A DNA stretch of 64,000 bases from Paracoccus shandongensis. Lineage in GTDB: Bacteria; Pseudomonadota; Alphaproteobacteria; Rhodobacterales; Rhodobacteraceae. Positions 54,488 to 62,163 of this stretch are shown piece after piece. The stretch spans positions 1 to 64,000 of the forward strand of contig NZ_JAFLRK010000005.1 of assembly GCF_017315735.1 (NCBI RefSeq), given 5' to 3'. A program made the position numbers and the translations under genes. The first letter of the stretch is position 1; each line of letters starts with the position of its first letter. A model generated the notes under the pieces. The model was given only the letters and a program-made list of their open reading frames with translations, did no database searches and was not told the DNA's origin.

Positions 54488-55801
54488 TTACTGGTTCTGG
54501 GCCTCGAACTCGGCCAGCAGCGCGTTGCCGCGTTCAACCACCGCGTCCAGCGCGCCCTGCGCGTCCTTCGAGCCTGACAGCAACTGCTCGAACTCCTCGT
54601 CGATGATGCCGCGGATCTGGACATAGTTGCCGAAGCGCAGGCCCTTGGAATTTTCAGTCGGCGCGTTCAGCGTGATCTGCCTGATGCCCGTGTCCGCACC
54701 GGGGTTTTCGGAATAGAAGGTGCCCATCCGGTCCATCGCCGCCTGCGTGATCGGCAAATAGCCCGAGAACGAGGCCCAGTCCGCCTGAACCTCGGGGGTG
54801 GAGAGGTATTCGAAGAACTTCGCCACGCCCGCATATTCCGCGTCAGGCCGTCCCGACAGCACCCACAGGGATGCGCCGCCGATGATGGAATTCTGCGGCG
54901 CCCCCTCGACATCGTCGTAGTAAGGCAGCATCCCGTAGCCCACCTCGAAATCCTTGGCATTGGCGATCACGCCCGCCCGGCTGGCGGAACTGGCCATGTA
55001 CATCGCGCAGTCCTGGGAATAGAACATCGGCGCCGCATTGTCGCCGCCGACCGGGCCGCCGTATTTGAAGATCCCCGCGTCGGACAGGCGCTTGAGGTTT
55101 TCCCAATGCTTGACCTGCACCGGCCCGTTCAGCGTCAGCCGCGCCGCGGTGCCGCCAAAGCCGTTCCCCTCGGTCCCGATGGGCTGGTTGTGCCAGGCCG
55201 ACAGGTTTTCCGTCTGGATCCAGCTGATCCACTGGGTCGTGAAGCCGCAGGTGCCCGCGCCCGAGTCCTTGATCTTCTTGGAAAACTCCTCAAGCTCGGC
55301 CCAGGTCTTGGGGGGCGTGTCCGGGTCCAGTCCCGCCTTCTCGAACATGGTCTTGTTGTAATAGACGATCGGGGTGGAACTGTTGAAGGGCAGCGACAGC
55401 ATGTTGCCGTCCGTGTCGGTGTAATAGCCCACCACGGCGGGCAGGTAGGCGTTGGGATCGAAGGCCACCTCGTTGTCGGCCATCAGCTGGTGGACGGGCA
55501 CGATGGCGCCCTTGGCGGCCATCATGGTGCCGGTGCCGACCTCGAAGACCTGGACGATGGCGGGCTGCTGCTGCGCGCGGAAGGCGGCGATGGCGGCGGT
55601 CATCGTCTCGGGATAGGTGCCCTTGTAGGACGGGACGACCCGGTATTCGGTCTGGGCATCGTTGAAGCCCTTGGTGATTTCTTCCAGCTTGGCGCCCAGT
55701 TCGCCGCCCATGGCGTGCCACCACTGGATTTCGGTCTGCGCATGGGCCGCCGACAGCGACGCCAAAAGCGCCAGCGCGGACGCCGTGAAAAGTCGGTTCA
55801 T
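54488..55801 (-). CDS. ugpB: sn-Glycerol-3-phosphate-binding periplasmic protein
   Basis: 437 residues: signal peptide (1-21, ending AHAQ), then an extracellular solute-binding family 1 protein. The N-terminal WWHAMGGELGAKLEEITKGFN and VPSYKGTYPETMTAAIAAFR, and LPFNSSTPIVYYNK, match UgpB. It binds glycerol-3-phosphate or its diesters for the importer. First gene of ugpBAEC, with GGGGAGGA before the ATG and a run of Pho-like half-sites further upstream. Confidence 0.93.
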   Translation of the reverse strand: MNRLFTASALALLASLSAAHAQTEIQWWHAMGGELGAKLEEITKGFNDAQTEYRVVPSYKGTYPETMTAAIAAFRAQQQPAIVQVFEVGTGTMMAAKGAIVPVHQLMADNEVAFDPNAYLPAVVGYYTDTDGNMLSLPFNSSTPIVYYNKTMFEKAGLDPDTPPKTWAELEEFSKKIKDSGAGTCGFTTQWISWIQTENLSAWHNQPIGTEGNGFGGTAARLTLNGPVQVKHWENLKRLSDAGIFKYGGPVGGDNAAPMFYSQDCAMYMASSASRAGVIANAKDFEVGYGMLPYYDDVEGAPQNSIIGGASLWVLSGRPDAEYAGVAKFFEYLSTPEVQADWASFSGYLPITQAAMDRMGTFYSENPGADTGIRQITLNAPTENSKGLRFGNYVQIRGIIDEEFEQLLSGSKDAQGALDAVVERGNALLAEFEAQNQ

Positions 55802-55853
55802 GATATCCTCCCCTTGTGGAGTTCCGGTTCGCGGACCGGGCTAGCGCGGCCCG

Positions 55854-55893
55854 GTGACGCGAACGCGACACTCGCATGACGGAAGGGTGACAC
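55854..55893 (-). promoter_or_regulatory. Four phased PhoB-like half-sites upstream of ugpB
   Basis: On the minus strand the heptamers GTGTCAC, CCGTCAT, GTGTCGC and GCGTCAC follow each other with 4-base spacers, an exact 11-base period, resembling the Pho box (CTGTCAT units, same spacing). The block ends 53 bases before the ugpB start. In E. coli and Sinorhizobium ugp genes are induced by PhoB on phosphate limitation. Confidence 0.6.
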
Positions 55894-55896
55894 CCT

Positions 55897-55912
55897 TTGA
55901 CCAATCGGTCAA
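55897..55912. promoter_or_regulatory. Palindrome next to the Pho-like sites
   Basis: TTGACC, four bases, GGTCAA: perfect arms, three bases upstream of the Pho-like block. It may be a second regulator's operator; no regulator gene adjoins the operon. Confidence 0.4.
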
Positions 55913-55984
55913 CAACGCCAAGCCGCTGGCGGGATTGGCCTTCTGTCCTGCCGTTGCGTAAGGAAGCCCGCCGGGCCGCGACCG

Positions 55985-56605
55985 TCAGGTCAGCTTGCGC
56001 AGGCGGGGGATGTCCTTGACATGCAGCAGATGCACGCCGGTCCGCCGGGACAGGGCTTGGGCGCTTTGCGTGTAATGGCCCGTGGTGATCACCACCGCGA
56101 TATCGACGCGGTGATAGGCGCGGCCGGAAAAGGCCTCTTGCACCGCCTTGTTGCCGACGGGGCCGTCATAGCGCTTGCACTGGATGCCGACCTTGCGGCC
56201 GTCGCGCCGGGCGATGATGTCGATGCCCTGGTCGCCCGACCCCGCCGTGACATCGGCGCGCCAGCCGTGCATCTCCAGCTTGCCCGCGACCCATTGCTCG
56301 AAGGCGTGGCCGTCCTTGGGGCAAAGGGCCGGGCGGCGGGGCGCGGGTTTCTTCGGACGCCGCCCCCGGGCGCGCCGCGTCGTGGTGCGGCGCAGCAGAA
56401 GCGCGGGCAGCAGCAGCGCGGCCAGCACCATGCCCGCCATGACGGGCACCGGATTGCGCCGGGTTTGCACCGAATCCCCGGCAAAGGTCGCCATCAGGAA
56501 GCCGCAGGCCACCACCAGGGCGGCGGACAGAACGGCATATCTGAAGAAATAAAAGAGGGTCGAGATCAGATGGCGCATTTCCGTTCGATGCCGGGAGGAG
56601 AACAT
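55985..56605 (-). CDS. Membrane-anchored Mrr-type restriction endonuclease-like protein
   Basis: 206 residues. The N-terminus has two hydrophobic segments (about residues 11-42 and 52-70), then a basic linker, then an Mrr_cat nuclease domain: FEQWVAGKLEMHGWRADVTAGSGDQGIDIIARRDGRKVGIQCKRY, with the D-x(n)-Q-x-K catalytic signature (Asp in GIDII, QCK). It could cleave modified or foreign DNA at the membrane; no methylase is nearby. The start is uncertain (ATG at 56605 or 56578). Confidence 0.85.
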   Translation of the reverse strand: MFSSRHRTEMRHLISTLFYFFRYAVLSAALVVACGFLMATFAGDSVQTRRNPVPVMAGMVLAALLLPALLLRRTTTRRARGRRPKKPAPRRPALCPKDGHAFEQWVAGKLEMHGWRADVTAGSGDQGIDIIARRDGRKVGIQCKRYDGPVGNKAVQEAFSGRAYHRVDIAVVITTGHYTQSAQALSRRTGVHLLHVKDIPRLRKLT

Positions 56606-56676
56606 GCCCCGAGCGAGCGTGAACCCAGGAAGCCCATCCTAGGGGAAGAACGAACCGACAACAATTCTTGAATCGC

Positions 56677-56710
56677 GTCCCGGCCCTGGCATTTCAAGGC
56701 CTTCCGGGAC
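56677..56710 (-). terminator. Possible terminator hairpin after the DUF1003 gene
   Basis: GTCCCGG (56677-56683) pairs with CCGGGAC (56704-56710), 20-base loop, just past the DUF1003 stop on the minus strand. No T-tract follows. Confidence 0.35.
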
Positions 56711-56717
56711 AAGGGCG

Positions 56718-57254
56718 CTAGTCTTCGCTGTCCTTCAGCGCGTCATAGACGACCTCGGGGGCGACCTCGTTCTCGACCTCGCGCGTTTCGGGATCCTGGG
56801 CTGCGGGCACGTCCAGCCGGTCCGCCATGCGCAACAGCAGGGCGCCCATCTTGGTCAGCTCGTGTTCGATCAGCAGGGTGATCTGCAGGTTCAGGTTCGC
56901 GCGCCGGTCGGCGGCGGCGGCCATGCGGTTCTGGCTGATCAGGACAAAGGTGGACAGAAAGATCGCCTCGACCGAGGCGAACATCGCCAGGACCACGAAG
57001 GTCGGATCCCATTGCGGCACGCCGGGGATCCAGCCCAGGTTGGCCGCGATCCAGAAGCCGAAGCCCGTCAGGTGCAGATAGACAAAGATCATGCTGCCGG
57101 TAAAGCCGGTGATCCGGTCCGCGATGCGGTCCTGGAGCGAGGCGTTGCGTTCGCTTTCGGCCTCGCGCTGGCCGATGGCGCGGATGTTGCGCTCCAGCGC
57201 CGTGTTCATGCCGGCGGCTTCCCTAAGGGAAGGCTCGCCCCCGCCATCCGCCAT
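56718..57254 (-). CDS. DUF1003 membrane protein
   Basis: 178 residues. Two membrane helices (about residues 53-72 and 85-105) within the DUF1003 core FVYLHLTGFGFWIAANLG and WDPTFVVLAMFASVEAIFLSTFVLISQNRM; the C-terminus is acidic. Function unknown. I start at the ATG at 57254 (MADGGGEPSLREA), preceded by GGAGGGAA; the longer frame upstream covers the small zinc-ribbon gene region in another frame. Confidence 0.87.
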   Translation of the reverse strand: MADGGGEPSLREAAGMNTALERNIRAIGQREAESERNASLQDRIADRITGFTGSMIFVYLHLTGFGFWIAANLGWIPGVPQWDPTFVVLAMFASVEAIFLSTFVLISQNRMAAAADRRANLNLQITLLIEHELTKMGALLLRMADRLDVPAAQDPETREVENEVAPEVVYDALKDSED

Positions 57255-57358
57255 GCCGTTCCCTCCGCTGCTGTTCTTCCAGGGTCTGACAACGATCTGC
57301 GCGGGGATCGGTTGCAGCACGGGGCGCGGGCGGCGGGGCTTTTTGTCGTGCCCGGGGG

Positions 57359-57517
57359 TCAGCCGCCGCCGATGCCTGTCGTCACCTTGCCCGTGCCGCC
57401 GCATTCGGGACATTCCTTGCCATCGGCCCGCCCGCTGCCCTCGCATTTTCGGCAGATGTTCTCGCCCGATCCGGGCGTGCCGGACGGCACGGCATCGGGA
57501 TTTTCCTTCTCGCTCAT
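57359..57517 (-). CDS. Small DnaJ-like zinc-ribbon protein, 52 residues
   Basis: ATG at 57517 with AGAGGAGG upstream; stop at 57359. It starts MSEKENPDAVPSGTP and carries two CxxCxGxG-type units, CRKCEGSGRADG and CPECGGTGKV, as in the zinc-binding centre of DnaJ, ending in GIGGG. It should bind one zinc. Too short for usual gene-length cut-offs. It lies 104 bases upstream of the DUF1003 gene on the same strand. Role unknown; a chaperone-like or protein-binding knuckle is a guess. Confidence 0.8.
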   Translation of the reverse strand: MSEKENPDAVPSGTPGSGENICRKCEGSGRADGKECPECGGTGKVTTGIGGG

Positions 57518-57659
57518 CGCGGCCTCCTCTGCATGGCTCTGTTCCAGTCAACACAAAGCGCCTGCCCCTGTTCCGCCCGGAGGCGACGGAATCAGGGCCG
57601 CGCCGGAAACGCGCCTGCTTTCGGAACTGTGATGCCGGGCGGCGGCATGTCGAATGCGG

Positions 57660-57815
57660 CGGCGATGGCCTTTCCCGAACTGGCCGCTGCTGCTGCACTT
57701 CGCCGAGACCGACAAGAACGTCAACAAAGGCGGGCCCGCCCTTGAGGCCGCGCTGAAGGAACACGGCAAGAGCCATGAACGCACCCTGGCCTGGTTGGGG
57801 ACATATCCGGGCTGA
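57660..57815 (+). pseudogene. Dienelactone hydrolase remnant, frameshifted and truncated
   Basis: The frame from 57684 reads PLLLHFAETDKNVNKGGPAL then EAALKEHGKSHER, closely the strand-helix region of dienelactone hydrolases before the catalytic His. The expected preceding residues (FPELAA) are in a different frame just upstream, so there is a frameshift at about 57682. After HER the frame hits unrelated residues, then TYPG and a stop where YPGTQHGF would follow. The nucleophile and His regions are missing. Flanked by two repeat copies on its right. Confidence 0.6.
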
Positions 57816-57846
57816 GTGGGGCTTATGGTGCGTGTGAACACGCTGC

Positions 57847-57873
57847 GTAGGGTGCGTGCTTGCACGCACCTTT
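57847..57873 (+). repeat. GGTGCGTGC/GCACGCACC palindrome, copy 6
   Basis: GTAGGGTGCGTGC, then GCACGCACCTTTG around a TT centre. A shortened MITE-like element starts 27 bases further on. Confidence 0.85.
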
Positions 57874-57900
57874 GGCCGCCTGCCCGGGCAACACCTGCAC

Positions 57901-58020
57901 GGGCGGGATCAGGAAACGCACCGCGTTTCCCCGCCCGCGACGCGCCATCCCGCGCCCACGAAAGGCTCGGCGGTTCGGGAAGGATACGTCACGACGTGGC
58001 CAAGGCGATGGCCTTCGCCG
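57901..58020 (+). repeat. MITE-like element, copy 4 (internally deleted)
   Basis: GGGCGGGATCAGGAAACGC with GCGTTTCCCCGCCC at the left, CGGCGGTTCGGGAAGGA in the middle and GGCCAAGGCGATGGCCTT at the right; the large central palindrome of copies 1 and 3 is absent. Confidence 0.75.
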
Positions 58021-58040
58021 GATCAGGGGTGCAGCTGGCC

Positions 58041-58787
58041 CTACAGCCGCCCCAGCAATTCGGCCTTCTTGGCGTCGAACTCGGCCTGGGTCAGGATGCC
58101 GCGGGACAGCAGCGCGTGAAGCTGCTCGATCAGGGCGGGGATCGAGTCGTCCGGAACCGGGGGCCGGGGCGCCTCGCCCGCCGCGCGGTCCTGCGGCGCA
58201 GGCGGGGCGGCATCGGACGGCTCGGGCATCTCGGCCCGCGCAGGTCCGGCGTCCCGCACGCCAACCGGAGTCAGGCTGTCCAGCGGGACCGGCCCGTGCT
58301 GGCTGGTGAAGGACAGCGCATCGCCGCCGCCCTGCTGCTGGGACACGCCGCTGATCTGGTGGTCGCCCGTGTCGTAAAGAACCGTCCGCCCGCCGCGCCT
58401 CACGGCCAGCCGCCTGGCTGCGGGAAAGACCGCATAGCGCATGTCGTTCTGCGCCCCGCTGGAGGAGGGCGTCCCCAGCTCCGGCGGCCAGTCCGAACCA
58501 GCTTCGCCGCTGTCCTGCCGGACCTGCGGCACCGATCCGGCCATGGCCGACAGATCCTGGATCAGGTCCGCGACACGCGCCTTGAGGCCGGTGTTGAACA
58601 TGTCCCCGACCATCAGCATCCCGCCGGACCATTGGCCCATGCCGCCGAATTCGGGATGGTCGAACTGCGCCTGGCGGCCATGGCCCCGGACCAGGGCGGC
58701 CAGCATCGCCTCGGCCGCGTCGGGGCTGAAGCCGTGCTGCCGCGCGATCCGGGCCACCCGGTCGCGCCCTTCCTGGGTCAATTGCAT
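58041..58787 (-). CDS. SHOCT domain protein
   Basis: 248 residues. The C-terminal 33 residues (IPALIEQLHALLSRGILTQAEFDAKKAELLGRL) form a SHOCT domain, a short oligomerisation or nucleic-acid-related helix pair. The N-terminal part (MQLTQEGRDRVARIARQHGF) resembles a short helical motif found in similar SHOCT proteins; the middle is Pro/Ala-rich and probably disordered. I start at the ATG at 58787 because GGAGG lies just upstream. Divergent from the DHH gene. Function unknown. Confidence 0.8.
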   Translation of the reverse strand: MQLTQEGRDRVARIARQHGFSPDAAEAMLAALVRGHGRQAQFDHPEFGGMGQWSGGMLMVGDMFNTGLKARVADLIQDLSAMAGSVPQVRQDSGEAGSDWPPELGTPSSSGAQNDMRYAVFPAARRLAVRRGGRTVLYDTGDHQISGVSQQQGGGDALSFTSQHGPVPLDSLTPVGVRDAGPARAEMPEPSDAAPPAPQDRAAGEAPRPPVPDDSIPALIEQLHALLSRGILTQAEFDAKKAELLGRL

Positions 58788-58894
58788 GTCGGAACCTCCG
58801 CTGTGCTGCGCCGCCTTCGCCATGGAACGCGCGGCGGGGACCAGTCTGTTCCCCTGTCCCGTGAAACCGGGCGGCGCTTGCGACGTTGGGAACC

Positions 58895-59968
58895 ATGTCC
58901 GACCCCCGCCCCCAGACCCCTGCCCCCCGCCACCCCGCCGACGTGGCCCCTGCCTTCCGGGCGGCGCTGGACCGCTTCGACCCGGCTCGGCCCCCGCTGG
59001 TCCTGGGCCATTTCGACGCCGACGGCCTGTCCGCCGTGGCGATCCTGGCGCGCGCCCTGGACCGCGCGGGCCGTCCCGCCGCCATCCGCATCACCGGCAA
59101 GGGCGAGAACCCCTGGTCGCCCGACCTGCGCGCGGAACTGGAGGGGCGGCAGCCCGGCGGGCTGATCGTGACCGACCTGGGCATCCGCGACGGCGACATC
59201 CTGCCGGGCGTTCCCACGGTGCTGGTCGATCACCACGTGCCCACCGGCACGCCGGGCGCGGCGGCGGTGATTTCCGGCAATGGCTGGGTGCCCGAACCCA
59301 CCTCGTCGCTGCTGGCCTTCTGGTGCGCGCAGGCCTTGGGCGGCAATGACGACCTGCTGTGGCTGGCGGCCCTGGGGCTGGTCGGCGACATGGCGGACGA
59401 AGGTTTCCCGGAACTGACCGAGGCGCAGGCCCGCTACGGCAAGACCGCGCTGCGCGACGCCGTGTCGCTGGTCAATGCGCCCCGCCGCACGGCCCGGGCC
59501 GATGCCAGCCCGGCGCTGGCGCTGCTGATGCGATGCGATTCGCCCAAGGAACTGCTGCGGGGCGGCCACCCCGAGACCGCCCTGTTGCAGGCCGCCAAGG
59601 CCGAGGTCGCGGCGGAACTGGACGCGGCCCGGCGCGTGGCCCCGAAAATCCGCGGCGATGTCGCGCTGATCCGCTTTTCCTCGCCCTGCCAGATCCATCC
59701 GCTGGTGGCGCAGGCCTGGCGCGGGCGGCTGCGCGACAAGATCGTGCTGGCCGTCAACACCGGCTATCGCCCCGGCTGGATCCATTTCGCCGCCCGCAGC
59801 GCCACCGGCGCCGACCTGATCCGCTTTCTGGCCGACCGCCGCCCCCCGGGCGCGGGCCCGGAATATGGCAGCGGCCATGCCCAGGCCACCGGCGGCGCGC
59901 TGCGCCCCGCCGACTGGGCCGATTTCGCCGCCCGCATCGGCTTCGCCGAGGAGACTGCGCATGACTGA
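58895..59968 (+). CDS. DHH family phosphoesterase (RecJ-like)
   Basis: 357 residues. The N-terminal metal motifs VLGHFDADGLSAVAIL and VLVDHHVPTG (DHH) and the intermediate VTDLGIRDGD are typical of the DHH fold; the C-terminus has a DHHA1-like ending (GSGHAQATGGAL). It probably hydrolyses nucleic acid or small nucleotides with manganese. It overlaps uvsE by eight bases on the same strand, which hints at DNA repair. ATG at 58895 preferred over a TTG nine bases earlier. Confidence 0.86.
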   Translation: MSDPRPQTPAPRHPADVAPAFRAALDRFDPARPPLVLGHFDADGLSAVAILARALDRAGRPAAIRITGKGENPWSPDLRAELEGRQPGGLIVTDLGIRDGDILPGVPTVLVDHHVPTGTPGAAAVISGNGWVPEPTSSLLAFWCAQALGGNDDLLWLAALGLVGDMADEGFPELTEAQARYGKTALRDAVSLVNAPRRTARADASPALALLMRCDSPKELLRGGHPETALLQAAKAEVAAELDAARRVAPKIRGDVALIRFSSPCQIHPLVAQAWRGRLRDKIVLAVNTGYRPGWIHFAARSATGADLIRFLADRRPPGAGPEYGSGHAQATGGALRPADWADFAARIGFAEETAHD

Positions 59969-61115
59969 CCGACCGCTGCGGCTTGGCTTTCCCGTCAAGG
60001 TGATGGGACGGCCCGGCCTGAAAAGCAACGACACCCGGCGCTGGCAGCAGAACCCGCACCTGAAGACATCGCTGGAATATCTGGACGCAATCCTCGACTA
60101 CATGGTCCAGGTCGGCATCGACATGTACCGCATGTCCTCGGATCTGGCGCCCTATGCCACGCATCCCGACATGCCGCAGTTCCACGCGATGGTGGCGGAA
60201 AGCGACGCGGACCTGGCGGCGCTTGGGCGAAAAGCGCGCGGGCTGGACATGCGGCTGTCCTTCCATCCGTCGCAATTCGTGCTGCTGAACAGCCCCGACC
60301 CGGCGCTGACCGCGAAAAGCATCTGGGATCTGGCGTCCCAGGCCGAGATGCTGGACCGGATGGGCATGGGCCCCGAAGGCGTCCTGGTCACCCATGTCGG
60401 CGGCGTTTATGACGACCGCGAGGCCAGCCGCGCCCGCTGGATCGAGGGCTACAACCAGTGCCCCGACCATGTGCGCCGCCGGCTGGTGCTGGAAAACGAC
60501 GACATCCGCTTTTCCGCCGCCGACGTTCTGTGGATCCACGACCGCTGCGGGGTGCCGCTGATCTTCGATTACCAGCATTTCTGGTGCCTGAACCCCGAAG
60601 GGCTGGCGCTGCGCCCGACCTTGGAACGGTTCGTGCGGTCCTGGCCGGACGGGGTGCGGCCGAAGATCCACTTCTCCTCGCCCCGGACCGAGCTGCGCGA
60701 GATCAAGCGCAAGGTGACCGACAAGGAACGCGCGGCCTTGAAGGCGGAGGGCACGGCCAAGGGGCCGCTGACCAAGGGGGTGGTGAAGGCCACCTCTCGC
60801 TTCAAGACGGTGCTGCTGCCGCCCATCTGGACGGGCCACGCGGATTTCACCAACCCCTTCGAATTCGCCACCTTCATGCGCGAGGCCCAAGGCCTCGACT
60901 TCGACGTGATGCTGGAGGCCAAGACCAAGGATCTGTCGCTCTTGAAGCTGCGGGGCGATCTGCTGCGCTATGCCCCCGATGTGGCGGCGCGGTTCGGCGT
61001 CGAGCCCGGCGATGCCGACCTGGCTGAAGCCGATGAGATGCTGGATGAGGGGGTCGAGGACGACGACACCCCGGACGTGGACGAAGGCGACCAGATGGCA
61101 TCCGGCGCAGCGTGA
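59961..61115 (+). CDS. uvsE: UV damage endonuclease UvsE
   Basis: 384 residues of the UvdE/UvsE TIM-barrel family, which nicks DNA 5' to UV photoproducts. Landmarks: RLGFPVKVMG at the N-terminus, YRMSSDLAPYATHPD, RLSFHPSQFVLLNSP, LVTHVGGVYDD, VLENDD and VMLEAKTKDLSLL, which carry the metal-binding His, Glu and Asp residues. The ATG at 59961 overlaps the DHH gene; an acidic tail follows residue 350. Confidence 0.92.
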   Translation: MTDRPLRLGFPVKVMGRPGLKSNDTRRWQQNPHLKTSLEYLDAILDYMVQVGIDMYRMSSDLAPYATHPDMPQFHAMVAESDADLAALGRKARGLDMRLSFHPSQFVLLNSPDPALTAKSIWDLASQAEMLDRMGMGPEGVLVTHVGGVYDDREASRARWIEGYNQCPDHVRRRLVLENDDIRFSAADVLWIHDRCGVPLIFDYQHFWCLNPEGLALRPTLERFVRSWPDGVRPKIHFSSPRTELREIKRKVTDKERAALKAEGTAKGPLTKGVVKATSRFKTVLLPPIWTGHADFTNPFEFATFMREAQGLDFDVMLEAKTKDLSLLKLRGDLLRYAPDVAARFGVEPGDADLAEADEMLDEGVEDDDTPDVDEGDQMASGAA

Positions 61116-61119
61116 CCTG

Positions 61120-62163
61120 TCATTCCGGCGCCGTGGCCGTGTCCACATGGACCACCACCGACATGCCGGGGCGCAGGAATTCCGCCATCTGCTGCCCCGG
61201 GTCGATGGCGATGCGCACCGGCAGGCGCTGCGCGATCTTGGTGAAGTTGCCGGTGGCGTTGGTGCCCGCCAGCAGGCTGTATTCCGACGCCGTCGCCGGA
61301 GAGAAGGATTCGACCCGGCCCGTGAAGGCGCGGTGTTCCATCGCATCGACGGTAAAGCGCACGGCCTCGCCCGGGCGCAATCCGGTCAGGCTGGTTTCCC
61401 GGAAATTCGCGATCACCCAGACATCGCGGCCCACATGCGACACCAGCGCCGTCCCCGGCGTCACATATTGCCCGACGCGGACCCCGACCTGGCCCAGATG
61501 CCCGTCCGAGGGCGCGCGGATCACGGTGTTGTCCAGCTCGATCCGGGCCAGTTCCACGGCGGCCTCGGCGCCCGCGATGTCGGCCCCGCGCGATTGCAGG
61601 GCGACGCGGGCGGATTTCACCGCCTCGCGCTGCACGTCCAGCTGCGCCTCGGCCTGGGTCACGGCGGCCTGGGCCTGTTGCAGCGCCAGGTCCGACTGTT
61701 CCGCCGTCGTCTGCGAGGCCACGCCCCGCGTCCGCAGTTCCTGCGCGCGGTTCCAGTTGGCCTGCGCCGTGGTCAGGGCCGAACGTGCCGATTCCACCCC
61801 CGCCTGGTCGGCGCGCGCCACCGCCTCGGCCGAGGCGACGCTTTGGGTCGCGACCTCCATCGCGGCATGGGCTGCGGCCAGTTGCGCGTCGGCCTGGGCC
61901 AGCTTCTGCCGCGCGGTCCGGTCGTCGATCCGCGCGATCACGTCGCCCGCCTTGACGGCCTGGAAATCCGTGACCTCGACCGACGCGACATAGCCCGTGG
62001 CCTGGGGCGCGACCGTGGTGACCTTGCCACGGATATAGGCGTTCTCGGTCGTGGGCTCGGCGTGGCGAAAGGGCGGCAGGTGCCAGGCGTAAAGCAGCAG
62101 CAGCACGCCCGCGAGCCCGATGACCAGGGCGATGACGGTGGGGATCAGGTTTTCTTTCTTCAT
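61120..62163 (-). CDS. emrA: EmrA-like membrane fusion protein (HlyD family)
   Basis: 347 residues: one N-terminal membrane helix (about residues 9-29), the lipoyl-like half AYIRGKVTTVAPQATGYVASVEV, a long coiled coil rich in Ala, Gln and Glu (about 85-180), and the second half DNTVIRAPSDGHLGQVGVRVG. It links an MFS pump to an outer-membrane channel. Its ATG overlaps the emrB stop (ATGA). Convergent with uvsE, four bases apart. Confidence 0.9.
   Translation of the reverse strand: MKKENLIPTVIALVIGLAGVLLLLYAWHLPPFRHAEPTTENAYIRGKVTTVAPQATGYVASVEVTDFQAVKAGDVIARIDDRTARQKLAQADAQLAAAHAAMEVATQSVASAEAVARADQAGVESARSALTTAQANWNRAQELRTRGVASQTTAEQSDLALQQAQAAVTQAEAQLDVQREAVKSARVALQSRGADIAGAEAAVELARIELDNTVIRAPSDGHLGQVGVRVGQYVTPGTALVSHVGRDVWVIANFRETSLTGLRPGEAVRFTVDAMEHRAFTGRVESFSPATASEYSLLAGTNATGNFTKIAQRLPVRIAIDPGQQMAEFLRPGMSVVVHVDTATAPE

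Larger units (their letters stand above)
57518..58040. other. Gene-poor stretch with remnant and repeats
   Basis: Between the zinc-ribbon gene and the SHOCT gene there is no intact gene. It contains the hydrolase remnant, the sixth copy of the short palindrome and a shortened MITE-like element. It looks like a site of repeated deletion and insertion. Confidence 0.6.
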
